A DNA stretch of 64,000 nucleotides, from NCBI GenBank assembly GCA_942159475.1, contig OW804097.1, forward strand, positions 7,779,685-7,843,684, in the 5' to 3' direction. This stretch comes from Sthenelais limicola (lineage: Eukaryota > Annelida > Polychaeta > Phyllodocida > Sigalionidae). Of this stretch, positions 24,101-29,117 are shown one piece after another; the first letter of the stretch is position 1; each line of letters begins with the position of its first letter. The notes under the pieces were generated by a model that saw only the letters and a program-made list of their open reading frames with translations, did not search any database and was not told where the DNA came from. Position numbers and translations under genes: made by a program.

Positions 24101-25900
24101 CTTCATCACAAGCAGTCGTTCAAATCCGGTACCTTGGCGTAAGTCATGCTTTTTCATGTTCTTGATTTGTATTCACCATATTTATTGCATTTATACTTAC
24201 AAGGTTCAAAGAAATAATGCTGAACTATTGTTTCAATTCTAATGCAAATACTGTCGCCCCTGTATGTTGGATGGCAATGATGAATCATTTTTATATAATT
24301 GAAAGACATTCTAAACTGTTGTGATGTATGGTCAACTATAATCACAGTACATGAATACATTCTTATTGTCAGGTCAAGGGTACCTGCAAGGTTGAAACAT
24401 ATCATCAGTACCTTGGTAGAGAAATTCCGAGCTGAGGACATGAAGATCATTGCAGGATTGATTTGTGAACTGCCAAAAGTTGAAATCCCACAATTTGCTG
24501 AAACGTTTTTACAGATGGTTGCTATCGATCAAACCAATGGAAAGGTTCCATATGCATTTACGCGAGATTATATTCAGGTAGTGTAATCTTTGGTTTCTCT
24601 GATTATTGAAATAGAATAACTTTTCAAGAGAAGATCAATTGGAACCTATACAAGTATACCATCAATATTATAATATTTGTATCCTGATTAATCATTTGTA
24701 ATATGGGTTCATTGATGATATAGCGCAGATCCTAACTACCCAGATAGGAATAATGAAAATCATATTTTTAGGTTTTAGATAGTCTCCTCTCCTTGGGTAG
24801 TGACAACTCAGAACTGCAGAATGTTATAGCTACAAGCCTTGGGGAATATGTAAAGGCGGTAAGTGCCCAAATCCTATTTTTCAGACCATCAAGAATGATT
24901 TCCATGTTCTTTTGAAAATCTTTTATTTTGTGGTATGGGTAATCTTTAATGGTTGATTTGGGTAAAGAAGCAGGAAGCCTCGTTATCATTGGTGTTAGAA
25001 ACAAAGGTTGGGTTGGGGCTGAACAGGAAACACTGTCACGCCATTGATTTAGCCGTACCATATTTAAGCTGAGAAACCTTGTTGCTAATATTTGCCCAAT
25101 TGCTTCATTAGATGGATGGAAAATCTGAACATTCCAAATTTGAAAGTCGCTTAGCAGATGCCATTGAAGATTTGATCTTGGACAATGGTCATATCATAGG
25201 GCAAGTTCTACAAAAGTTGATTCCGGAAGGTGACTTCAAAAGGGTACGTTTTCTACCAAGTTTTAATCACTCCAAAAATGTGATGCTACATTACATACAC
25301 ATTACAATTATGATATATAAATTATTTACATTTTATGATAGTGGTCATTAGCAGTAGTATAATAATGATGATTGGCATGAAATGTAAATTATTTAATATA
25401 TTAATCATAAGTGTAGTTAATATTTCACAGGATTTCAGGGGCACAATCGGGGACTTTTAATATTGAGACCGTTATTATTTATTTTCATTTTTAAATAAAT
25501 TGTATTAATCAAAGTTTCACAAGCAGTGATAAATCTCATCAGTCAATTCAAAACCATATAAATGTGATGTTCATCATACAATACATATTTAATGAGAGTA
25601 GTAATTGAATTATATGTACGATTATAATTTAACACAATCTTTAAACATTTACTTGACGCTACATTTGCGTAATATCGCAACATTTCAATAATCCCCATGA
25701 CACATTTCCAAGATTGTTTTTGCCCGATAGATTTTACATAATCATACAGTCCACTATAACAGAATAAAAGCAATACATTGATCAATTCCACCCTAAATTT
25801 TACATGTAGGTCAGTCTAGTCACAATGAGAGATTTGGCAATTATTGCTGCTAGCATAACATGCACCTTTCTATATCTCAATCTAAATATTAATAATGATA
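3044..25900 (+). CDS. RNF213: CARD-RNF213-like protein, block 1 (multi-exon, incomplete at both ends)
   Basis: At least 16 exons join with matching phases: 3044-3176, 3400-3455, 3641-3721, 4453-4627, 5895-6130, 6355-6622, 7382-7578, 7959-8117 (start uncertain), 8228-8475, 23132-23347, 23641-23839, 24095-24138, 24373-24577, 24772-24858, 25112-25243 and 25810 to about 25900. Domain order is the second half of a CARD-like death fold, a Lys-rich linker, a double zinc ribbon, a CBM20-like beta domain, then the helical N-arm. Zinc ribbon, CBM20-like domain and arm match the layout of vertebrate RNF213, a giant AAA+ E3 ubiquitin ligase of lipid droplets and antimicrobial defence. Vertebrate RNF213 has no CARD. 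The first CARD half must be in an unseen upstream exon. The last intron-rich stretch ends where the RNF213 arm should continue, at a hammerhead/Penelope scar. No AAA+ or RING sequence follows before block 2. A 13-kb retroelement sits antisense in the 8476-23131 intron. Exon calls are by eye. Confidence 0.72.
3400..3455 (+). CDS. Exon: Lys/Arg-rich linker
   Basis: After TTATTACAG the exon reads (T)RSTEKLTVKKKRKGKKSE and ends at a GTCAGT donor in phase 0. A basic KKKRKGKK stretch also occurs near the N-terminus of human RNF213. It could act as a nuclear-localisation or nucleic-acid-binding patch. Confidence 0.6.
3641..3721 (+). CDS. Exon: Ser/Gln-rich linker
   Basis: 81 bp, phase 0 to phase 0, between a TATTTTCAG acceptor and a GTAATT donor. 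It encodes a Ser-rich, probably disordered segment (VPSLSSASSSRSLQ...). Confidence 0.55.
3782..3836. repeat. Short palindrome in intron
   Basis: Arms TATTCAATGCA and TGCATTGAATA flank a partly self-complementary centre (AGGT/ACCT). It looks like a foldback MITE fragment. Confidence 0.55.
4453..4627 (+). CDS. Exon: RNF213-type N-terminal zinc ribbon
   Basis: The exon starts PTCPGCKKEMSEKLNFCGHC and continues with a second Cys set (YCQKC...SCSCGW). Two C-x2-C pairs and one C-x-C give two zinc-ribbon knuckles. Human RNF213 begins with the same C-x2-C...FC-x2-CG ribbon. The exon ends in phase 1 at GTTTGT, and the next exon (5895) supplies the two bases that complete an Asp codon. Confidence 0.75.
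4797..4820. repeat. Poly(C) tract
   Basis: A C-rich run (a C homopolymer of about 16) in the intron. No function is assigned; homopolymers of this kind are also error-prone in assemblies. Confidence 0.6.
4970..5060 (+). ncRNA. Degenerate hammerhead ribozyme from a Penelope terminal repeat
   Basis: CTGATTA (core CTGATGA with one change) at 4975-4981 is followed by a GACA...TGTC stem II and GAAACG. The downstream AAATAA and GTCGTTTGTAGGTTT stretch mirrors the layout after the intact hammerhead at 34701. The changed core position suggests it is inactive. Confidence 0.5.
5895..6130 (+). CDS. Exon: acidic/Ser-Thr-rich linker between zinc ribbon and beta domain
   Basis: The acceptor is TTTATTCAAAG and the donor is AGG|GTATTT. 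The exon reads DENGVQDLMTGGDVPYVI... and is low in predicted structure, like the long disordered segment that follows the zinc ribbon in RNF213. Phase 1 in, phase 0 out. Confidence 0.6.
6355..6622 (+). CDS. Exon: first CBM20-like beta domain of the RNF213 N-region
   Basis: The exon opens SSKTSCKIWFNLLM and includes KKVQLNLKGG, GLLMWETPLSEKYVWYRFEV and a C-terminal strand pair. The strand pattern (hydrophobic-F-x-x-hydrophobic, then V-x-L-x-GG, then a long beta strand before YNYDV) parallels the CBM20-like domain of human RNF213, which binds glycogen-like or other ligands. The donor GTAAGA leaves phase 1. Confidence 0.7.
6729..6874. repeat. Foldback MITE, ~70-bp imperfect arms
   Basis: The left arm TAGCAAATGG...ACTGATCGAGACTCATCAG pairs with the right arm CTGATGGTGTCGAGATCAGT...CCATTTGCTA. 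It sits in the intron after the beta-domain exon. Confidence 0.6.
7382..7578 (+). CDS. Exon: start of RNF213 helical N-arm (block 1)
   Basis: The exon completes a Gly codon, then reads SWNQTDINIEETLRWSGEKH and a long helical stretch to RVKEIRDEY. The GSGDW-like turn followed by helices matches the region just after the beta domain in RNF213. The donor GTAAGT is in phase 0. Confidence 0.65.
7959..8117 (+). CDS. Exon: RNF213 N-arm (start uncertain)
   Basis: The reading frame is open from 7950 and ends HKQ at a GTGGAC donor in phase 0, matching the next exon. The core is LAATFLLSRSTLRLEFPCM. The acceptor could be at 7958 or 8033; both keep the frame. Confidence 0.5.
8228..8475 (+). CDS. Exon: RNF213 N-arm
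   Basis: The acceptor is TATTTCAG. The exon reads FLNKVFMKLLQEFYNGI and continues with DIEQCIALVLTIMRLF, all helical, ending in phase 2 at AAAG|GTAATT. The helical pattern matches the arm segment that follows residues ~600 of human RNF213. Confidence 0.65.
8626..9760 (+). pseudogene. Degenerate LINE (endonuclease fragment plus RT C-terminal fragment)
   Basis: Decayed, frameshifted endonuclease sequence ends with VVLCGDLNMD near 9045-9070, the LINE endonuclease GD-x-N motif. After a gap, 9323-9607 keeps a piece of the RT thumb/connection (VVDKFCYLGCTLDHDLNM, then a conserved F-K-T...MPI). Many stops; clearly dead. The same C-terminal family occurs at 41.6 and 52.6 kb. Confidence 0.65.
9049..9140. 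repeat. Four perfect 23-bp tandem repeats
   Basis: The unit begins ACTATGTGGTGACC and is repeated four times without change. It is an expansion of the LINE endonuclease GDLNMD codons. The period of 23 shifts the frame each time. Confidence 0.9.
9905..9908. repeat. Target-site duplication (left), GTCC
   Basis: GTCC lies immediately outside the LTR at 9909 and again at 23050-23053, a 4-bp duplication typical of Ty3/Gypsy integration. Confidence 0.8.
9909..10195 (-). repeat. 3' LTR of the Ty3/Gypsy element
   Basis: 287 bp, bounded by TGTTA...TAACA (perfect 5-bp terminal inverted repeats with TG/CA ends). It matches 22763-23049 with about three substitutions. Confidence 0.95.
10196..10220 (-). 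other. Polypurine tract (plus-strand primer)
   Basis: Next to the 3' LTR on the minus strand is a run of about 16 G with flanking purines (read here as C). A purine-rich run in exactly this place is where second-strand synthesis is primed in LTR elements. An almost pure G tract is unusual. Confidence 0.7.
10221..12647. other. Long noncoding region between env and 3' LTR
   Basis: About 2.4 kb with no convincing reading frame on either strand. It contains poly(A)/poly(T) runs, a ~115-bp-spaced direct repeat (GACAATGA-x-GCTTGTCTGC at 11941 and 12056), and a GC-richer patch at 10865-11000 with TATAAGAGGCGG on the + strand. It could hold 3' UTR, export or splice elements, or captured DNA. Confidence 0.5.
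12648..15248 (-). CDS. env: Envelope glycoprotein, baculovirus-F/errantivirus-like
   Basis: 866 residues, intact reading frame. The N-terminus has hydrophobic stretches (about 5-20 and 27-42) that fit a signal peptide. Several N-x-S/T sites occur in the predicted ectodomain. A furin-type site RSRRK lies at 137-141, followed at once by a Gly/Leu-rich segment (ALLQPVGDLVSVGLGLA) that looks like a fusion peptide, then long heptad-like helices. This order (signal, short N-terminal subunit, furin site, fusion peptide, coiled coil) is that of class I F-type fusion proteins of baculoviruses and errantiviruses. Cys residues cluster at 350-500. There are two hydrophobic C-terminal helices (about 617-637 and 692-711), then a Cys/Arg-rich patch and ~130 further residues. 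That tail is much longer than the single short tail usual for the family. Probably expressed from a spliced RNA. Function is inferred from architecture only. Confidence 0.75.
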   Translation of the reverse strand: MGYLINTLMLVICIYFFLLARKSTTTFVFSFLVLFRVACLLSWTNAEYLIKQNYGVAFGEMHKPILIDVEEIFVHVSVPTVILPPNNTISTLENQYNLTSEMRTIRTKIEFLLTRVFDTALTLFNKIESMASSHGGRSRRKALLQPVGDLVSVGLGLATDPHLSKVENKLDAMIKGLSFGEISNVKRDKIILSLTKQLKLLFRHATKHNREVGVLFINSSKEITNLTEQIDNFVQNLTAELTNTMALHAMLHETTLNLLVLIEYIDTARSLIRGLNRLNQGEIPDIFLPLGGLRALLKPLSKEIASKFPLATILDDSLDPSYTRVVEYHFWNNSLLITVPIILKYNDDLCIAYRPVRFGVPIHTSSNDSTGYTLLDTEMPYLLGKCSRLGIYFELKSHVYEQCTQLSRSVVCFTPPARILANRNTCYSAIFRDLASEIGRLCTFNTLLTHKTPVFHLAINKIQHLVVGRETRSTLSCLQRPRTKVAMSLLAIIKIPCDCSLISESVVISAPRDGCIPWNDTNIFVESGFNLAIAVIFKIPFKNLTGETKHGSRIHINLPSPQDMHAALSHLPASLITSGIKVERLANELLVADKIANNRWETLKKSINTMSTHPASINLALIISILVTIFSVYLFYRIHKLAILCTFVRPIQAFKLNLSAPVFEDINLGFDIPTPQPITEDLKPYFPPNPIHAILKICAVIIAFKIILFLWKHRRCICNYFPRCLVCRRCTRNQKDETASWIMLRLYSDDHLVTIKLMQIPFEVSAIVGSSPAPPLRLGKLHVGWCCCCSLDIDLRWRAALSLKVHRTTKQILLPSKVKVDRRYHHDLAELMNPASDAMYILLISSGTSSYQIPWMDDPNGSSVTM
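15249..15915. other. pol-env spacer
   Basis: 667 bp between the integrase stop and the env start. A 71-codon frame (15820-15605, minus) has no recognised motif. A splice acceptor for env mRNA would be expected here but cannot be fixed by eye. Confidence 0.4.
15916..19008 (-). CDS. pol: Pol: reverse transcriptase, RNase H and integrase
   Basis: 1030 residues. RT: WRLVIDYRQVNK (42-53), SRLDAFAGFHQ with the first catalytic Asp at 84, and YVDD at 144-147. RNase H: FILASDASNQSLG (288-300), TEKELAG and LTDHAAL. Integrase: a His-His/Cys-Cys zinc domain (HAKSLAAHVG...CHECL) in the 660-715 range, then a D-D-E core with MIDAMGP, RSDNGACY and QGEVERQNQ, and a C-terminal beta domain. Ty3/Gypsy domain order. 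It is in the same frame as the protease ORF and separated from it by one TAA and one further codon, so the ATG at 19008 is only the first Met after that stop. The stop falls inside the N-terminal part of RT. Either the copy is disabled there or the stop is read through. Confidence 0.93.
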   Translation of the reverse strand: MEGILREQVEQNLIEKCVDPVEFSSPCFLVQKPTTADGKRAWRLVIDYRQVNKSIKDEIRAFPRADDTIEAVGQTQGRYFSRLDAFAGFHQVGLKDENRYITAFNSPLGVYRYKVMPMGLKTSPKAFHSLIEHVLQAVPNAFYYVDDVVIASPTWDMHVRDIKNVFAAFAKANIKFKKEKCSFGLTRVPFLGFIVDKDGIHPDPAKLDALRSFPRPKSVKQVRSFAGLANYYRVFIPNFSQIMKPLYVLTKAKVKFVWSTEAENAFNKIRNAILEDAVLVYPDYSKEFILASDASNQSLGACISQADINGNLRPIAFAGRGLTPAEQKYSATEKELAGLRFALSKFRHYVMSKHFTILTDHAALTAINTKKDLTGRMFRWLDFFGQFGFSVKYIRGKLNIIPDVLSRREYDPNIPTVPHVEMRKSVSFNPIHATKLFDQDEKCENNPIMLYKTRAILKKDVAVHELDNSVSQEQVSSISDIQLQDSVPLTDSSTDILIAPVQTRAQTRANDPVSDDNDKQDGVPPPDNGNQAVKPPRNSRCGNIPKARKTKARPVIRPGKNNTKTRIGEEGPVGKENIDNQLRVPFDKAKLKHDQENDLFCTLMTDYLEGKQLPKNHELTRLILTTHDMFFVQDEILCRLPKRTKITQLANCFQIVIPGVLQKPLIRFVHAKSLAAHVGYAKTLSLLQARFYWTSMAKDTKMHVTSCHECLMSKSVKHPTRLPLKTREMAPAPFSTLMIDAMGPLPRTQRNNCYIQVVTDQYSKFCFIWPTPAITAERVAAEFHKYVIAYVGVPKILRSDNGACYIGETFRDKCKAWGIKQVHGSPYLSRSQGEVERQNQSIIGCLRTMVSRSQKDWDLFLPNIQFALNASDHYTTGISPYLLAFGKNPIIPAEAPLQNDISHTQPIIDQMLQIMKTKAEAAAIAEKTRNDREKKMKDRHDEKSRPHTLDIGSIVYAKVHRLLVPNTAMKLQNRYVGPFIVCGFPSPYTVKIRNLETGAEVKRPVHVQFIKKSSAADNKLVDLLKRNIQT
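19012..20175 (-). CDS. pro: Retroviral-type aspartic protease (gag-pro frame) and start of RT
   Basis: 387 codons ending in TAA at 19014-19012. The catalytic motif VLVDTGATVSC is at 107-117, and the second protease loop is around MILGVDFL. The last residues (QPYRMNP) are the start of the RT domain. The apparent start at 20175 is a TTG. The frame is entered by -1 slippage from gag at 20190-20196 rather than by its own start, so the true first codons of the frame lie upstream. Confidence 0.88.
   Translation of the reverse strand: MVGDRHSYDDIVDEIGTTLDNSSEQVCDIPDIEATIPKKNSVSGFRVTRWAGSKKNIISSTDSERKTDCQATLKLRKPKDKGKNVLVTAPIEKGCIDIEVKDLNMPVLVDTGATVSCISSAFFRKMRNKVPNDKILRCNIKIFVADGGAHHCYKKIEIEFRIGDQQFRHRFIVLPALHRSMILGVDFLRKFRAKIKFHSGEKQHMFPIRATRTFMIAPGTEYTTVAEITSHTDMLKSIGVTENLQRQRPVSFLVKHALVKPFSENKVPITLFNASKASSTIERGTVLGMYTLASEDDFLSPKEIEQVNSLKAETAGTSDKIVDFQIGEELTGEQKTQLLDLLQKNESAFVGKDKKLGLTTEYEHKIELKPDFNPVMRQPYRMNPVMS
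20155..20196 (-). promoter_or_regulatory. Programmed -1 ribosomal frameshift signal (A-AAA-AAC plus stem-loop)
   Basis: On the minus strand, gag ends ...GGA AAA AAC GAA TAG. The heptamer A AAA AAC (20196-20190) is in the correct zero-frame register (X XXY YYZ). A six-base spacer follows, then an 8-bp perfect stem GCTGTGTC/GACACAGC (20183-20176 with 20162-20155) whose loop can form a further GGT/ACC pairing. Slipping back one base joins gag to the protease frame. This heptamer is a well-known retroviral gag-pro slip site. Confidence 0.88.
20184..22655 (-). CDS. gag: Gag, with Gln/Pro-rich N-half and RS-rich basic tail
   Basis: 823 residues. The order is a short N-terminal helix, an acidic stretch (about 75-200), a long Gln/Pro/Asn-rich low-complexity region (about 270-470), then a retrotransposon-Gag capsid fold (roughly 510-680, around PVQEFFEEFENFTT and AKTFYSQIVG). 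The C-terminal ~130 residues are Ser/Arg/Lys/His-rich (RSKSYNNSSKERSSSRHKSY). No CCHC zinc knuckle is present, so nucleic-acid binding probably relies on the RS-rich tail. Longer than most Ty3/Gypsy Gags because of the low-complexity half. The Met at 22655 lies 108 bp from the LTR and is the first in frame. Confidence 0.9.
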   Translation of the reverse strand: MEDAPNSPELALFDRLKKSVERLAAIPQAIVTRRQLRENHGKILNQQPKQLVFEEHPYEVPHALEDEQERQDINPQAIPLPPPPVREQIEEPEQVQQEGVVYNHWLDDIMNRNVQQQAGNNIGQERLVEDNPVDEERAGDQALEEHLAPNPDDAVNDPGIDHQGQAIDDEQQPQVGLNVENNVNENVVNEGEVLEENDQNQRERVLTPQAVVEQPPVVNQGPYYPFETPGLNDNFVTPLQTPAKPVVNQFIPLQAQKPILRNFPQAPVFNVNGPRPPVFTNTTPQHVNQQPPQSPRQQPQSPRRDPYQHQWDMNHQQGQIGGMQANQYGLPPQNHQYFPQNGENIGGNNQYFAPVQNAIPQQQAQNIANHQQRNDIQQQPQNNVPLQQQVGYQAPQQPNINQQSPRGYQNQGRGRQTPPRQQQRPRQQNYQPRPQQQRQQYRPNVPQQQQQQGFVQLPNVQQGMYRPPPPAYNQPLYDLVGEIKQMRLDQTAFLDVSLRQQAEATGSTTSAALSKQYRRAPVIFDKPTAKRPVQEFFEEFENFTTPIKEDNQLMVTTLVQYLSGRAKTFYSQIVGLYGDTISFNRIKSDFITKFSELSLSEVLKDYSHRKQGRHESVEDYNNDMLLLLSKANLPTHVQIRFYVTNLRSELAGRFAAEYPSSLDQASKLAAKHECMMATDRAPRNTPMEEAINMMYSRKDKHNSKHNDDKHKGDSYRKSRSDKYHESRSKNEHDRPHSRHRSKSYNNSSKERSSSRHKSYERSSSKEKSDNSKYQRSNSKDKSVGFEKKEKYREKSKSPNSSQRNLTPYRQKSSSREREGGKNE
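22736..22762 (-). other. Primer-binding-site-like sequence
   Basis: One base after the 5' LTR the minus strand reads TGGCGGACAACCCGCTC. It starts with TGG, as a site complementary to a tRNA 3' CCA end must. The tRNA was not identified. Confidence 0.55.
22763..23049 (-). repeat. 5' LTR of the Ty3/Gypsy element
   Basis: 287 bp, TGTTA...TAACA ends, about 99% identical to the LTR at 9909. It is followed on the + strand by the duplicated GTCC at 23050-23053. Confidence 0.95.
23132..23347 (+). CDS. Exon: RNF213 N-arm (block 1)
   Basis: The acceptor is TTCTCACAG. One base completes Ser, then the exon reads IILSLQQLSPIGPGLHWIRS and AVVHHLPDSYT, later EEKWWGISSL and KGFKTSCDYYFNR. The pattern W-x3-L/V-x-x-L-P followed by W-x2-L/I matches the human arm segment around WLGALPVLHCC. 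The donor GTAAGA is in phase 2, matching the next exon. This exon lies just 82 bp from the retroelement end. Confidence 0.7.
23641..23839 (+). CDS. Exon: RNF213 N-arm
   Basis: The acceptor is TGTTGCAG and the donor is AAG|GTATGT. The exon reads DGLKSERKYQELTTIFQQD and continues to ARDGQDLRSNIK. Helical. Phase 2 in, phase 0 out. Confidence 0.65.
24095..24138 (+). CDS. Small exon: RNF213 N-arm
   Basis: 44 bp, acceptor AATTGCAG, donor GTAAGT. It encodes IYLHHKQSFKSGTL plus two bases, completed by the next exon. Confidence 0.5.
24373..24577 (+). CDS. Exon: RNF213 N-arm
   Basis: The acceptor is TATTGTCAG and the donor is CAG|GTAGTG. The exon reads SRVPARLKHIISTLVEKF and on to AFTRDYIQ. Phases match both neighbours. 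Confidence 0.65.
24772..24858 (+). CDS. Exon: RNF213 N-arm
   Basis: 29 codons, phase 0/0, acceptor ATTTTTAG, donor GCG|GTAAGT. It reads VLDSLLSLGSDNSELQ and on to EYVKA. Confidence 0.55.
25112..25243 (+). CDS. Exon: RNF213 N-arm
   Basis: 44 codons, phase 0/0, acceptor CTTCATTAG, donor AGG|GTACGT. It reads MDGKSEHSKFESRLADAIED and GQVLQKLIPEGDFKR. This matches the human arm segment around KTFEKCIIEAVSSACQSQ. Confidence 0.65.
25810..25900 (+). CDS. Exon remnant: RNF213 N-arm, 3' end lost at a mobile-element scar
   Basis: The acceptor is ACATGTAG. The exon reads VSLVTMRDLAIIAASITC, matching the human segment SDLRKFGIVLSAVITKSW. No usable donor follows. The frame runs into a degenerate hammerhead (25905-25935) and stops near 26000. 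A 29-bp candidate exon at 26110-26138 (TTTCAG / GTAACT, phase 0 to 2) would join in phase to the first exon of block 2 if a donor existed here. Confidence 0.5.
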
Positions 25901-26030
25901 ATACATGCCCTGATGAAGGTCTAAAGTGTACCGAAACATTGGCAGCAACTCTTAAAGATCTATTGACTCAATACAACAATAGCAACCGGAATTTGCCTTG
26001 AGTTTTATTCCGGTTACTGACGTTTTTTGC
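25900..26030 (+). ncRNA. Degenerate hammerhead ribozyme / Penelope terminal-repeat scar
   Basis: CTGATGA at 25910-25916, an imperfect stem II (GGT...ACC), GAAACATT and a four-base stem I (TGCC before, GGCA after). Same layout as the hammerhead at 34701. It sits directly against the truncated RNF213 arm exon. Confidence 0.55.
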
Positions 26031-26594
26031 GATATTAATAATAATAATAATAGTTGTTATAGAATTCATGATTAAATAACATTTTGTTTGCACCTCTTCT
26101 TTATTTCAGATTCAAGAACCCAGCCGGCCTTGTAATAGGTAACTAAATGATTATCTTTAGTTTATATTGTTTTATTTATTATTTATTGTTTTATTTGTTT
26201 TATTTATATTGTATTTTTATATTGTATTTTACCTGGTTCTCCTCTTGTTAATTAGATTCTTTCATTATCACTTAATTAGACCCCTTTTCTTTAGTTGCTT
26301 AAGGCCTTTTTCTCCCCTACCCTTCCCCTTAACTCTTTGGTGTGGCCATGATCGGAATGTGGAAGTTGACCCCAAGGTTATGGTGTGCTCTCTCCCCCTT
26401 ATATTGTAACCCCACTTTTTTCCCTAAGTCAGTTAGTTGAAGTTCTACTCCAGAGAGTATTTACAGTCTTCCTGTGGTTGGTCCCAGGCTTTGCGACGTC
26501 TAGGGACTTAAAAAAGAAGAAAATAAAAAATATGAATCGGTAGAAATGATTGCAATATTGTTTTACCCCGATAGTTAAGGTTTAGTGTATGTGA

Positions 26595-27409
26595 GTTGTT
26601 GCGTCCCAAAGTCGTCATCTGTACGACCTGTGTAATATTACAGACTTTTCTTCTTCTTTTGCACATATTACGCATAGCCAAAATCCATAACAAAGACACC
26701 TTTTCCTATTACAATCTGGATATTCCTATTCCTGGAACAAATAGTTTCATGGCACTGACTATTTCTTCATTACGGAGATCTTTTCACCCATGACAAGGAG
26801 TCTTTTTACTATGACGACTCCCCTATTACCCATGACATGTGCCATCTGCTGCTATTGCACATGGCACTTGGTTTTTTTGAGATATGACAGTGATCAGATC
26901 TGTTCTTTTTGCTCTAAACCTTTCTGTCATGGGTAGACTAGCGCACCTTGATTATCTATTATTTTTGATACATATCAATATATGTGTAGAAATGAAATTT
27001 ATCAACTCATAGCCATTAATTGAAAGGCAATACTTTTAAAACAGTTCCTAAAATAATGTTTCTTAAAAATAAAGGAAATGTATCATCTAATAACCAACTT
27101 TATTTTGGTCTGATTTCTGGTCTATGAGAATAGCCTAAGGGACTAAGTGCTAGTCTACTAGCTTATAGTCAAACATCACATAGTAGTATATACAAATGAG
27201 GGAGTCCCTCAGGCATTTGACATGTCTGTCTTTCTGTCAAAAAGGAATCCAAAATAGTACCTCATCGGATATTAAGATATCCATAAGTCATGTTGATTAT
27301 GTGTTGGAATATCTTAGAAAAGGAAATGATATTTGAAAAAGAAAAATGTTGGATATATGGGATATTTACTATGACACATTTTTATCCTGACAGTTTGGGG
27401 ACAAAACAT
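26595..27409. repeat. Dispersed repeat A, copy 1 (DNA-transposon-like)
   Basis: Starts GTTGTTGCGTCCCAAAG and ends TTTGGGGACAAAAC, imperfect inverted ends. A second copy of similar length lies at 56742-57570. Confidence 0.55.
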
Positions 27410-29100
27410 GAGTCAATGAATGGCGATTCCAGAAGGGATGTGGTATTAGGTAAACAAACCTGCCCTGATACATCACCGCAGTCATGCCATCTGGTGTAAT
27501 CGGTGGGCATTGTGTGGCATTGTGTGTGTACAGAACAACACACAGAACACCCATGCAGAGAGCTATAAACAAGAGTTAAATAGGGACGATTGGGGGGTTT
27601 AACTAATGTCTACAAGTTATAATTTAGAATTTATAACAGCCTTGTCTGGTAGCGGCAGGCTTAGAGCCCAGTTCGGACCATAAACTCAGGCTGTAACAGC
27701 TCATTGGGGCTCTGCTATTGCCAGAGATATCCCCCGGGACCTTACCAGGGCAGGGATAGTCATTATGTTACCATACGGAAGCGGTTATGGATGGGCTGTA
27801 TGGATTGTATGTGCTATGAATACTCAGATTTCAAGGAGTTGCCATGTGTAGGCTGTTCTCCAGTGGGATTGCTGTATTATCTGTATTTGGCTTGTAGCTG
27901 CTACATTTGTGCGTCAAACCTGGAATCATTATGTTAACACAGAGAAGTTAATAAAACCACACTACTTTCGATTTCTGCCACATCTTTTATCACTTGTTGC
28001 ATCTCTGCGCTACCGGAAATAGGTGACATCAAGCGTAACACACCCTGATGCTGACAGCGGCAGAGGTTCAGCCCCTCCAGGGACGGAGTTGGCAGCAAGC
28101 TTGAGGCAGGTGCACACAACCGGCGGCCTTTGCCCTTGGCCCTCTCAGGATCAATGCTGGCCTGCCAGACTTAGGAACGCCACTCTGGCTAACAATATAT
28201 AAACATGCTTAAGTTAGACTGCAGTTTTGTGTTCGATTGGAAATTATTCTTCAAAACTTTGTTTCTCATAAATTCTTACATCATAAAACAAACACTATGA
28301 AAGCTAAAGGATTACAGTACAAAATATCTCAACCAAAATATGAAGATAATATTTTTTCATAATGGTATATAACTCAGAAATAAACTCATGAAGTCACTAG
28401 AGAAAAAGAGAACTTTGAATGTGACTGTGAACTGTGACTTTTAAAACGTTAACATGTTAAGATATTGGTATCACCAATGATGGAATAATTAGTTGAACTT
28501 GTTCACGGGATAACATACAGTACATACAAACAAGAGGTAGATAAGGAGACAAGGAGTGAATATGATGTTGGAGGAGAAGAGTCCCACACTTATATACTTG
28601 TATAATTCCGATGATAACTTTCTTATCCTTATCCTTAAATCCTTATCCTTAAATGTAAAAAAAAGATGTGTACGCTTAATAATAAAAATCCTTAGATTTC
28701 ATAATTTCACACACTCGTTTGATATCAAAGTGTATGAGAGTCTTTTTAATGAATGGAATATATATTTCAACATCATCTTGAGTTTGGCCAAATTTTAGTC
28801 TTCTCTATAGCAAGGGTTAACATTTTGTACTTTATTTATTAAACATTAAACCTTTGACAACCAAAACCTTCCCAGTGCGAGGGCCTGGGTCAGCCAGGAC
28901 ACTTTACAGTCAACCAGTTCCTGTTGGTATTCTCAGGTGAAACATAACATATAACCTACAGAAAACACAGGTTATCAATAATAAAATTTCGCCCTAGATG
29001 GACATGCTTTTATTGAAGGAGCACCAACAACCAAATTAAAGAAGATAGAGAGTGATCTGAGGTCAATTAGGGTTAACATACAGAACCTTAGCTTAGCAAA
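27410..29100. other. Intergenic or intronic, no gene recognised
   Basis: Contains a GC-richer stretch (27640-28170) with short frames that show no known domain, and AT-rich flanks. I see no exon with arm-like sequence here. Confidence 0.4.
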
Positions 29101-29117
29101 GTACAAGGACGGGGTGT

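Noticed and set aside
28556..28798. 80-codon + frame between blocks 1 and 2
   Set aside because: Considered as a missing RNF213 exon, but AT-rich composition, no phase-matching splice sites and no arm-like pattern.
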